DNA from: an uncultured Collinsella sp.
Lineage (GTDB): Bacteria; Actinomycetota; Coriobacteriia; Coriobacteriales; Coriobacteriaceae
Assembly (NCBI GenBank): GCA_958418185.1
Contig: CATZEP010000003.1
Span: forward strand, 5,185 to 69,184
Reading direction: 5' to 3'
DNA length: 64,000 nt
Part shown: positions 52,301 to 59,316 of the stretch, piece after piece
Position numbering within the stretch: position 1 is the stretch's first letter
Layout of the letters: each line of letters starts with the position of its first letter
Program-made: the position numbers and the translations under genes
Notes under the pieces: generated by a model
The model's database searches: none
Told to the model about the DNA's origin: nothing
The model's input: only the letters and a program-made list of their open reading frames with translations

Positions 52301-52461
52301 ATGCTGCGCTCGAGGCGAGCCGTCGCGCCCTTACGATTGCCGGCGTTGATGGCCCACGTTTGGCGTGTGCTTACACCGAGGACGATCTGCCGTACAACGT
52401 TAATCCGACAAATATCGCTACGGTGTCCGAGGTTGTGACCGAGGTCATTCGTCGTTCGTAG
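49330..52461 (+). CDS. Membrane protein with split, probably inactive M28-peptidase-like domain
   Basis: The 1043-residue protein starts with a cytoplasmic helical segment, then two hydrophobic helices (about 57-95), an M28-like metal motif AHYDSP (H138, D140), two more helices (about 160-210) and GVMDN (D235). From about 240 to 890 the sequence is low complexity, rich in Glu, Ala, Pro and Ser, with repeats such as VADATTSFEAPQ/VAEATTSFEAQQ. The M28-like fold then resumes with IWFVATGASDCDGAG, where active enzymes have a Glu-Glu pair. It ends TEDDLPYNVNP, lacking the usual His. It is probably a pseudo-peptidase scaffold. The next small membrane gene is 21 nt away. Confidence 0.85.
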   Translation: MANTQNYINHLLQNTGITPACSEEERLAAEDIAQIFRNHGFDPEVQEFNAPAPSRMAFAVTGILAFAGALLMGIGGGIGLVGTLLAIVGAVLYVLERTGRPVISRLGKTGVSQNVIAYHKASGPLASPRNRPVVVVAHYDSPRAELLAREPYAPYRALIAKLLPIATIAPAAIAILRILPLPGALKVLLWIVAILASLVALANAANIISNRFVLPYTSGSVCNKSSVAAMLGVMDNVAPYQGENEFPDDIPFDTYFGEQKRRAEEMARAAAEYAAAQQQNDYGNTIEYEEPAYTEDEYGQPVAPEGEQGEAFDEQIDGFEGASADETLIGVITPESQVQDIPAEEPVADESAAESAEEPAAAEQAEPEPKLYRNAAGNIRFGSDAIRALGMLPESCTLDYEEGEEPTFEPEPAPVAQEPAPAANTAVAPAEPVTASVAAAESDAKPALDSAAGLDILAPAAPAQVEDEIADEDYDEYPQRVSYESDTDFSAELPSTMPHADIASAFSSIGASASSFFKGALAKGKKFVDDFEEKRAAAREAAEREAIAQQQAAEVERERAAQEFEQSEAEQPEPVDVADATTSFEAPQPTSADVAEATTSFEAQQPVDGTMSFDATMTLEKQGTAIAEPLPIPDDAQDAADDSVVDEADSVEASAPEQVEAPAMEQESPAVDGAPKTDESRPYSTQIFTMPAPSDPGATVANVAPTQDETVDSLMAQISSQVPPRQQMNIPDPASAPAPSSSPLASVPDPSLPSMQQANVASRTSLFDLPDPSAQTNDPFATAQGPEPTSAPVAAPMPISSGAQPLETISAPASTGAKPQKRGLGGLFGRKKKNEQDSMSDWLGVEDDYDAKKSGRGIGSWDNFEDDDDGWKGGATSSDGASAEDMLSAVASMGDDELLGHDIWFVATGASDCDGAGMRAFLASHRDKLRGVFFINLESIGAGRLSVVTVEGEQQLLKGDRRIMNLVNKVCKSFHVDCGAFEMPYAKTDAYAALEASRRALTIAGVDGPRLACAYTEDDLPYNVNPTNIATVSEVVTEVIRRS

Positions 52462-52482
52462 ACAGACCCGTAAGGAGTCAGC

Positions 52483-52701
52483 GTGTTTTCGTACATCAAG
52501 CGCCATTGGCCCATCTATCTGATTTTGACCCTGATCGCAATCGCATTGGGTTTTGGGGCCGCATATGTCGTCGGCGTTAAGGGTTCGACACCCGAGACGA
52601 CAATGAGCGAAGAGGTAGAGCAAGAGCAAAGCTTGGGTGCCGACGGTATTTCCGAGTCCGATCAGGCAGCCATCGATGGCGGTTCGTCATCTGCTGAATA
52701 G
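52483..52701 (+). CDS. Small single-span membrane protein
   Basis: The 72-residue protein has one N-terminal transmembrane helix (WPIYLILTLIAIALGFGAAYV) and an acidic, Ser-rich tail. It begins with GTG after AAGGAG and follows the split M28-like gene by 21 nt, so the two are probably co-transcribed. No family recognised. Confidence 0.8.
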   Translation: MFSYIKRHWPIYLILTLIAIALGFGAAYVVGVKGSTPETTMSEEVEQEQSLGADGISESDQAAIDGGSSSAE

Positions 52702-52721
52702 CCGATTCATCGTTTATGCCC

Positions 52722-52757
52722 AAGGCGGGCGAGCCGGGAGACAGGCTCGCCCGCCTT
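52722..52757. terminator. Bidirectional terminator
   Basis: A 14-bp stem (AAGGCGGGCGAGCC with its complement) lies between the converging small membrane gene and the adhesin gene. T-rich sequence follows on the plus strand. Confidence 0.88.
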
Positions 52758-52766
52758 TTCATTTTG

Positions 52767-55700
52767 CTAGCGCTTCTTTGTGGCTGACCTAAGGCGAGCG
52801 AACCATATGGCTGCAGTGCCCGAGGTCAGGAGTGCGGTGATGCATGCGGCGGCGGCAACAGATCCCGTTGCCGGCAGGTTCTGAGGCAGGGCGCATCGTT
52901 GGATGACGCGGTCCTCATCATGCGCCTCGAGTTTATCGCCACCGCCGTTGCGGCAAAGATCGACGCGTGCGCTGTTGGCAAGTGCGGTTTGGGGCGTATA
53001 GGACGATGTTGCCTGCATATGCACGACTGCGCCTCGGGCATCCGAGCTAAGGGCCGCCTTGGCATCGTCAAGATCGTCATGTTCGTCTTTAAGGTCATCT
53101 CGGGTCCAAGAGCCCGCCTCACTTCTGGTTGTAAAGTCGGCGGCTACCGCACCGTATTCAAAACGGATGCCCGTGATGACGGCGTCGTCTGTAAGATCAA
53201 TCTCTTTCGTATCGAGCGTGATGGACTCTGCCGTCGAGATATCTGCTTTCCATAGGTGCCACCCGTCGTAATCGACGAGACGCACATCGTCGCCTAAGAG
53301 CTTTTTGACCTCGTCGGTTTCGAGCCAGGGGTTGTCATGCCCGTCGCTGAGCGTTGCATTGGCTTGTTCGCCCGTATCGATACCTCCCACTGGAGACGTT
53401 CGATACCACACGTTGCAAAGACCGTCGAAGTCCCCGGCCGCGACAGGGGTTTCGATGGCGATGAGTCTGGCAGTGCCGTCCTTGGCGCATTCGAGATCGT
53501 CGGTGATGGTGAATTCATCAACCCAGGTATTCGACTCATTTTTAGCATCGAGCGTATAGGAGAAGGAACCGTTTGTATCGGATTGTGCCACGGCCCGGTT
53601 TTTGCCATCGCCGTTGGCGACGAGACCCTTACCGATAGGGCGGGCAATCTCTTGCCGTTTGTCGACTCTACCCTCGATCTCGATGGGTGTGTCCTTCATG
53701 GTCACCGTCTGCACTTCTCCGGTAGCTTTAATTTCAAACGTCATGTCTTGAGCAAGGTCGTAGGTGCGCGGGGACATCACTTCGCGCAGGGTGTAGGTGC
53801 CGGGTAAAAGATGCTCGATGCGATGCGGCTTGTCAGAGGAGGTCCAGGCGTCAATTTCGGTTCCGTCGGCACCGTGGAGGGAGAGCCTGGCGCCTTCCAC
53901 TTCTTGTTTGCCGGTCAGATCGAATTTGGTGATGTCGATTTTGGTGTAGTCGTTAGAAACGTCGAGGTGCGCATTGATCACGGGTGTTTTCTGGTCGGCA
54001 TATGACAGCTCGACGGCGTGAGCACTTTGGTCGAGCAGGTATCCTTCGGGTGCCTGTACCTCAATAACCTCATAGTTGGCGGTTCCGCACCCCAGTGAAA
54101 GATGATTCGCGCACGCAAATCCCCGCTCGTCGGTCGTGATGGTGGTGACGGTTTCGCCGTCCAGGGCAACAATGCTGCCGTCGGGGCGCACGATATCGCC
54201 CACGGCGCGGATATCAAAAACAGCACCGGCAAGGGCGTGCCCGCCTACGGCATCGTTCTTAACGATCTCGATGCTTCCTGTTGCCGCGTCGTCGTAAAAC
54301 GAGGCGACCGCGACGGGCGTTAAGTTCATGTCGGCGGGAATCGTTATCTCCAGATCTTCTCCAACAAGATACGGTTCCTTGGCGGAAGTCTCTCGTATGT
54401 AATACGTGCCCGGGTTAAGCGATTCGGGCAGGGTGACGGTGCCGGTTCCATCGGTCGTAAAGGTATTCATAACGGTATGGGCGGGATGCCATGATGTTTG
54501 CGAGATGGGCTCACGCTCGCCATTGAGCAGCTGAAAGGTGAACCCGGCGCGTGGTACGACGTTGCCGGTCTGAGCATCGCGCTTCACGATTTGAAGATGT
54601 GTCGACAGGGCGTGGTTGTCTACGATGTACTGAAGTTCTGCGCCGTCCGTGATCTGCTCTGCCGTGACAGTCCATTCCCCTGCCTGCTTAAAGCCGTCGG
54701 GCACAGTGTCGACAACCTCGCGAATGGTGTAGCCGGCACGGTCATACGGTATGGTTCCGCTGACGCCATCGGGGCGCTCTCCTGCGCCAAACCATGCTCC
54801 AGCCTGGTCTTTGGTTGATGCGAAGCCGTAGATATTGGTGGTCAGCGTTCCAACAACCTGCTGCGAAGTGTTGCTTACCACTTCAAAGACCACGCCTTCC
54901 GCCGGCTGCTCTATACCAGACCCATCGCTATTACCGCAGTCCTTGAACTTTGAAATCTCGAGGTCAAAAGCAATGGGGATGTTGGGGATGCGACGCTCGA
55001 GCTCAACGACGCCCACGTCTCCGAGCTGGTCGGCGCCGATGGTATAGCTCCAGGTTTCATCGGAGGGCATATAGCCCTCGGGAGCTCTCGACTCGTAGAT
55101 GGTAAGGGTGCCCAGGGGGATGTCGGTAAGTGTTGCCCGGCCGTCCTCATCCGTCGTGAGGGTGCGCGTCCAGCCCGGGGTAGACTGTGAGACGCAGGTG
55201 AACTCAGCGCCGGCAAGCGACGCACCGACTTGAGGACCTGCCCCTGTCGCGGCATCGGCCTTTGCGATGCGCAGGGTAATGGTACCGGGCTGCTCATCGA
55301 TGACGACATTCCCGCCGTCATTGCCGGTGGAAAAGGCGATGCGGTCACTCCTGGGGATATAACCCGCTGGAGCTTTGGTTTCGACCAGATAATATGCTGT
55401 GTTGGGCAAAAGTGTCGCCTGTGCGCGACCGCTGCTGTCCATCTGGATGCTGCCGACACGCTTGTCGCTGGCGCTCTCATAGATGTCGAACCTCGCTCCG
55501 TCGAGCCTGTAGGTATCGTTTTCGCTGGTGATGGCGGCGTTGGCTGACTGTTTTTGGAAGGATACGGAGACGGCCGGGAGCACGTAGAGCATGTCTTGAC
55601 GCTTGCTGCCGCCCGACACAGTTCCCAAATAGCGCCGCGCGCGATGCGGTGCGGCTTTAATGCCTCCCGACTTGGCGCTGTCGTGGAGCCAGCGCGCTGC

Positions 55701-56198
55701 GGCAACGACCTCATTGTCGCCGGAAAAGTTTCCGCTCTTCGTGACGCCCTGAGCGGTTGTATATGAGAATGATCCGTCGGTATGGGTGGTGCCGTTGAGC
55801 ATCCAGACGGCAAGTTGGGTTGCGGCACGTGCTCGATCGGGGGATAGGTTATGCCCGCCAAAGGATGTGGCAGTGGGGTAGCCATGGCAGATGATGGCCG
55901 CGAATTCGTCTTCGAGCCATACCCAGCCCTGATTGTAGGTGAGCCAGGGGCCGCCCGGCGTGCTGGGGCCAAAGCGCTCCTGGTTCATGCAATAGGCAAT
56001 CGAAGAATCCTGTGCCTCGTATTTGCCAACTCCAAAAGGACCGCATTCATTGCTGATAGTGCGGAATCCGAGCGATTCGTAACCGTCGACGGCGAGCGCG
56101 GCATCCGGTGTCATGCAGCCTAAAAGTAAAAAGAGGACTAGGAGCAGCGATCCTGCTGTGATTGCGCTGTGGACAGAGTGCGTGGGTGTGTTGGACAT
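52767..56198 (-). CDS. LPATG-anchored thioester/SpaA-repeat surface adhesin
   Basis: The 1143-residue protein has a signal peptide and then a thioester domain: C70 in SIAYCMNQE and Q128 in ATQLAVWML are the expected crosslink pair, with IICHGYP between. Several SpaA/Cna-B-type domains follow with K-x-D starts and E-x-x-A-P-x-G-Y ends (VETKAPAGYIP, YESRAPEGYMP, IEVQAPEGYLL). Such domains form internal isopeptide bonds. A distinct C-terminal region is followed by LPATG, a hydrophobic helix and ATKKR for sortase anchoring. Thioester adhesins can bind host proteins covalently. GGAG precedes the ATG. No sortase gene is beside it. Confidence 0.94.
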   Translation of the reverse strand: MSNTPTHSVHSAITAGSLLLVLFLLLGCMTPDAALAVDGYESLGFRTISNECGPFGVGKYEAQDSSIAYCMNQERFGPSTPGGPWLTYNQGWVWLEDEFAAIICHGYPTATSFGGHNLSPDRARAATQLAVWMLNGTTHTDGSFSYTTAQGVTKSGNFSGDNEVVAAARWLHDSAKSGGIKAAPHRARRYLGTVSGGSKRQDMLYVLPAVSVSFQKQSANAAITSENDTYRLDGARFDIYESASDKRVGSIQMDSSGRAQATLLPNTAYYLVETKAPAGYIPRSDRIAFSTGNDGGNVVIDEQPGTITLRIAKADAATGAGPQVGASLAGAEFTCVSQSTPGWTRTLTTDEDGRATLTDIPLGTLTIYESRAPEGYMPSDETWSYTIGADQLGDVGVVELERRIPNIPIAFDLEISKFKDCGNSDGSGIEQPAEGVVFEVVSNTSQQVVGTLTTNIYGFASTKDQAGAWFGAGERPDGVSGTIPYDRAGYTIREVVDTVPDGFKQAGEWTVTAEQITDGAELQYIVDNHALSTHLQIVKRDAQTGNVVPRAGFTFQLLNGEREPISQTSWHPAHTVMNTFTTDGTGTVTLPESLNPGTYYIRETSAKEPYLVGEDLEITIPADMNLTPVAVASFYDDAATGSIEIVKNDAVGGHALAGAVFDIRAVGDIVRPDGSIVALDGETVTTITTDERGFACANHLSLGCGTANYEVIEVQAPEGYLLDQSAHAVELSYADQKTPVINAHLDVSNDYTKIDITKFDLTGKQEVEGARLSLHGADGTEIDAWTSSDKPHRIEHLLPGTYTLREVMSPRTYDLAQDMTFEIKATGEVQTVTMKDTPIEIEGRVDKRQEIARPIGKGLVANGDGKNRAVAQSDTNGSFSYTLDAKNESNTWVDEFTITDDLECAKDGTARLIAIETPVAAGDFDGLCNVWYRTSPVGGIDTGEQANATLSDGHDNPWLETDEVKKLLGDDVRLVDYDGWHLWKADISTAESITLDTKEIDLTDDAVITGIRFEYGAVAADFTTRSEAGSWTRDDLKDEHDDLDDAKAALSSDARGAVVHMQATSSYTPQTALANSARVDLCRNGGGDKLEAHDEDRVIQRCALPQNLPATGSVAAAACITALLTSGTAAIWFARLRSATKKR

Positions 56199-56451
56199 GG
56201 CTGCTCCTTATCCCTCGTGCGCCGCATGGGGGGCCGCGGCGCGTAGGATGAGGCTACCCCCAAGGTTCATGCGGGTAAGTACCGGAACCTGACCAAACGC
56301 TTGCCCGATATCTGATAAATGGCGCCTGCGAAAGACATTGGAATAAATCTGCAGGTAGACAACGGTAAATAGAAGAACGTACAGGTCCCTGTCTCCACAA
56401 TTGGTCTATTTTTAGGACGATTCTCCACAGCTAAAACAAGCATCGTCACCC
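56199..56451. other. Intergenic stretch between the adhesin gene and tRNA-Gly
   Basis: About 250 nt of lower-GC sequence in which I see no gene. It must hold the adhesin promoter on the minus strand, which I could not assign. Confidence 0.4.
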
Positions 56452-56481
56452 TTGTATAGAACAAGACAACCGCGTTATACT
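56452..56481 (+). promoter_or_regulatory. tRNA-Gly promoter
   Basis: TTGTAT (56452-56457) and TATACT (56476-56481) are 18 nt apart and lie 13 nt before the tRNA. Confidence 0.72.
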
Positions 56482-56494
56482 ATCCCCCACATAT

Positions 56495-56569
56495 GCGGGC
56501 ATCGCCAAGTGGTAAGGCATCAGCTTCCCAAGCTGACACTCGCGGGTTCGAGTCCCGTTGCCCGCTCCA
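56495..56569 (+). tRNA. tRNA-Gly(CCC)
   Basis: A 75-nt cloverleaf with acceptor GCGGGCA/TGCCCGC, anticodon loop TTCCCAA and encoded CCA. Confidence 0.96.
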
Positions 56570-56581
56570 GTTAAAAGCATG

Positions 56582-56615
56582 AGCACGGCACCATCACGGT
56601 GCCGTGCTTTTTTTA
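56582..56615 (+). terminator. Terminator after tRNA-Gly
   Basis: A perfect 10-bp stem GCACGGCACC/GGTGCCGTGC runs into T7. Confidence 0.92.
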
Positions 56616-56624
56616 ATAAAGTGC

Positions 56625-56879
56625 CGGGACTCGAACCCGCCAGGGTGCGAGCGTAAAGCAAACGCGAAGCGTTTATAGCGAGCAGGCGAAGGCGCCGACA
56701 GGTGCCTGAAGCCGGTGCGGATTTGCGAAGCAAATACGCGGACGTCCCGTTGCCCGCTCCACCGGGCACGGGGGACCTCGGGAACGTCGGGTCCAACCCG
56801 CTTTGCCCGTGCATGCGCGCGGACCGGGTCCGGCGACCGCGGCTGGTGCGGATTTGCGAAGCAAATGCGCAGACGTCCC
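56625..56879. repeat. tRNA-tail elements downstream of tRNA-Gly
   Basis: An inverted copy of the tRNA-Gly T-arm region (CGGGACTCGAACCC, from 56625) is followed by CGCCAGGGTGCGAGCGTAAA and a small AAACGCGAAGCGTTT hairpin. At 56744-56760 a 17-nt direct copy of the tRNA 3' end occurs (GTCCCGTTGCCCGCTCC, as at 56552-56568). A 35-nt unit starting GGTGCGGATTTGCGAAGCAA is present at 56714-56748 and again at 56845-56879 with two differences. The same core is found after tRNA-Ser at 19.3 kb. No gene lies here before purB. Confidence 0.72.
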
Positions 56880-56994
56880 CATGACCGCTCTTGCGGCAAA
56901 ATGTTAGGTTAATGCCTGCTGCCCATACTTGCACCTACGCACGGTACAATGGTTAAGTTACGACCAACGTGCCAATAACCAAAAAGGAGCCGCT

Positions 56995-58341
56995 ATGATC
57001 GATCGCTATACTCGCCCGGAGATGGGACACATCTTCTCCCTCGAGAACAAGTACGCCATTTGGCAGGAGATCGAGGTCCTGGCCTGCGAGGCCCAGGCGG
57101 AGCTCGGCAAGATCGGTATTTCTAAAGACGAAGCCCAGTGGATCCGCGATCACGCTAACTTTGAGAAGGCAAAGGTCGATGAGATCGAGGAAGTCACGCG
57201 CCACGACGTTATTGCTTTCCTGACCAACATGAAGGAGTACATCGACGCCGATGTTCCCGAGGGCGACCCCAAGCCCAGCCGCTGGGTCCACTACGGCATG
57301 ACCAGTTCCGACCTGGGCGATACGGCTCTGTGCTACCAGCTCACCCAGGCCTGTGACCTGATCATCGAGGACGTCAAGAAGCTCGGCGAGATCTGCAAGC
57401 GTCGTGCCTTCGAGGAGCGCAACACACTCTGTGCCGGCCGTACTCATGGCATCCACGCCGAGCCGATGACCTTCGGTATGAAGTTCGGCTCTTGGGCCTG
57501 GGAGCTCAAGCGCGATCTGGACCGTCTCGAGGATGCCCGCAAGAACGTTGCCTTCGGTGCCATTTCGGGTGCTGTCGGCACCTACAGCTCCATCGAGCCG
57601 TTCGTCGAGGAGTACGTCTGCGAGCACCTGGGTCTGGTTCACGACCCGCTGTCCACGCAGGTCATCAGCCGCGACCATCACGCCTACCTCGCCGGCGTCC
57701 TTGCCACCACGGCAGCCACCTGCGAGCGCATCGCTACCGAGGTTCGCAATCTGCAGAAGACCGATACACTCGAGGCCGAGGAGCCGTTCCGCAAGGGTCA
57801 AAAGGGCAGCTCCGCCATGCCGCACAAGCGCAACCCGATCACCATGGAGAAGGTCTGCGGCCTGTCGCGCGTCGTGAAGTCCAACGCTCAGGTCGCCTTT
57901 GACAACGTTGCCCTGTGGCACGAGCGCGACATTTCGCACTCTTCCGCCGAGCGTGTCGCCCAGGCCGATAGCTTCATCGCGCTCGACCACATGTTCCAGT
58001 GCCTCATTCGCGTTATCGACGGCCTGCAGCTGTATCCGGCCCGCATGATGGCCAATCTCAACAAGACCCGCGGCCTCATCTTCTCCTCCAAGGTGCTGCT
58101 TGCCCTCGTCGATACGGGCATCACCCGCGAGGATGCCTATGCTATCGTGCAGGAAAACGCCATGGCCACCTGGCACGAGGTGCAGGACTGTGTCTCCGGC
58201 CCCACCTTTAAGGAGCGTCTCGAGGCCGATCCGCGCTGCACCGTCAGCCAGGAGAAGCTCGACGAGATCTTCGATCCGTGGGACTTCCTCACCCGTATCG
58301 ACACGGTCTTCGATCGCCTGGAGCAGTTGAGCTTCGAGTAG
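56995..58341 (+). CDS. purB: Adenylosuccinate lyase
   Basis: PurB cleaves SAICAR and adenylosuccinate in purine synthesis. The 448-residue protein has RYTRPEMGHIFS at the start, HYGMTSSDLGDTALC, GRTHGIHAEPMTFG and the fumarase/lyase signature GSSAMPHKRNPI. All expected catalytic segments are present. AAGGAG precedes the ATG. With purA and purD in the same window it covers part of purine synthesis, but purB is on the other strand and separate. Confidence 0.97.
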   Translation: MIDRYTRPEMGHIFSLENKYAIWQEIEVLACEAQAELGKIGISKDEAQWIRDHANFEKAKVDEIEEVTRHDVIAFLTNMKEYIDADVPEGDPKPSRWVHYGMTSSDLGDTALCYQLTQACDLIIEDVKKLGEICKRRAFEERNTLCAGRTHGIHAEPMTFGMKFGSWAWELKRDLDRLEDARKNVAFGAISGAVGTYSSIEPFVEEYVCEHLGLVHDPLSTQVISRDHHAYLAGVLATTAATCERIATEVRNLQKTDTLEAEEPFRKGQKGSSAMPHKRNPITMEKVCGLSRVVKSNAQVAFDNVALWHERDISHSSAERVAQADSFIALDHMFQCLIRVIDGLQLYPARMMANLNKTRGLIFSSKVLLALVDTGITREDAYAIVQENAMATWHEVQDCVSGPTFKERLEADPRCTVSQEKLDEIFDPWDFLTRIDTVFDRLEQLSFE

Positions 58342-58384
58342 GGTTAACCTAATTCGACCGCTTGCGGATGCATTTCAACCTTTG

Positions 58385-58417
58385 GCGCCTTGCCCATCTT
58401 GGGTGAGGCGCATTTTT
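58385..58417 (+). terminator. Terminator after purB
   Basis: The stem GCGCCTTGCCC with TGGGTGAGGCGC is followed by ATTTTTATC. Confidence 0.78.
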
Positions 58418-58479
58418 ATCGCCGCATCAGCCCCGGGTATACAATGAAATCCGGCTGCTGTTTCGATGAAGGGAGGCTT

Positions 58480-59316
58480 GTGCCCGGACGTATCAAGCGA
58501 GCCGCCACCGTCTCGTTTGCACTCATGCTCCTTGTTGCCGCCTGTGCGGGCGCCCTGACGTATACCGTTCGAAGCAGTTCTTCCTCCTCGAATGAAGCCG
58601 ACAAAGATCTCCCGGTACTCAAAATCGGCGTTACGGATAACGACCCCTATGTGTATATCGATACCACGGGCGATTACGCCGGAATCGATATCGACATCGC
58701 CCGCGAGGCCTGCAAGCGCGCGGGGATCAAGCCACAGTTTGTCGATATTGACTGGAACGATCGCGACCGGCTGCTCAAAAACGGTGATATCGATTGCCTG
58801 TGGTGTGATTATTCTCCCTGTTATCGCGAGGATAAGTATTACTGGACCGAGCCGTATCTAACCGTGACGGTCTCGGTTGCCGCCAAGAAAACGAGTGGCA
58901 TCAATTCCTTGGCGCATCTCGATGGAAGCAAGACCATCGCGGTGATTGCGGGTTCGGTGAGCGAACGCCGATTGCTCGCAGGGGATCTGGAAATTTCGCC
59001 GGACGTGCAAATCAAATCGTATGGTTCTGCCGAGCTCTGCAAAGCCGCCCTCGCCAAAGGGTATGTCGACTGTTGGATGGCGGACGTTCAGCCGCTTGAC
59101 CGACTTGTCGCCCAGTATCCCGGCCTTTACCGCGTGTTCGCCGACAACATTATGACGGTCGATCTGGGCGTCGCGTTTGATGACAGCTATGAAGGACCGA
59201 TCGTAAAGGATCTCAATACTGCATTGTTTGCCATGGATCGAGATGGCACGATTGACCGTATTGTGGGCAATTACAAGACAGGAGCGATGACGGGCGGGCA
59301 AGGAGCAAATCCATGA
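58480..59316 (+). CDS. Family 3 extracellular solute-binding protein linked to a GGDEF protein
   Basis: The protein has an N-terminal hydrophobic export/anchor segment with a possible lipobox (LVAAC). The SBP_bac_3 fold follows: LKIGVTDNDPYVYID, GIDIDIAREACKRAGI, WTEPYLTVTVSVAAKK and VDLGVAFDDS. Family members bind amino acids or small solutes. No permease genes are nearby. Its stop overlaps the start of the diguanylate cyclase gene (ATGA), so it may act as an external sensor for that protein. The GTG at 58480 follows GGGAGG; an ATG at 58444 without a ribosome site is the alternative and overlaps a TATACAAT -10-like box. Confidence 0.85.
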   Translation: MPGRIKRAATVSFALMLLVAACAGALTYTVRSSSSSSNEADKDLPVLKIGVTDNDPYVYIDTTGDYAGIDIDIAREACKRAGIKPQFVDIDWNDRDRLLKNGDIDCLWCDYSPCYREDKYYWTEPYLTVTVSVAAKKTSGINSLAHLDGSKTIAVIAGSVSERRLLAGDLEISPDVQIKSYGSAELCKAALAKGYVDCWMADVQPLDRLVAQYPGLYRVFADNIMTVDLGVAFDDSYEGPIVKDLNTALFAMDRDGTIDRIVGNYKTGAMTGGQGANP

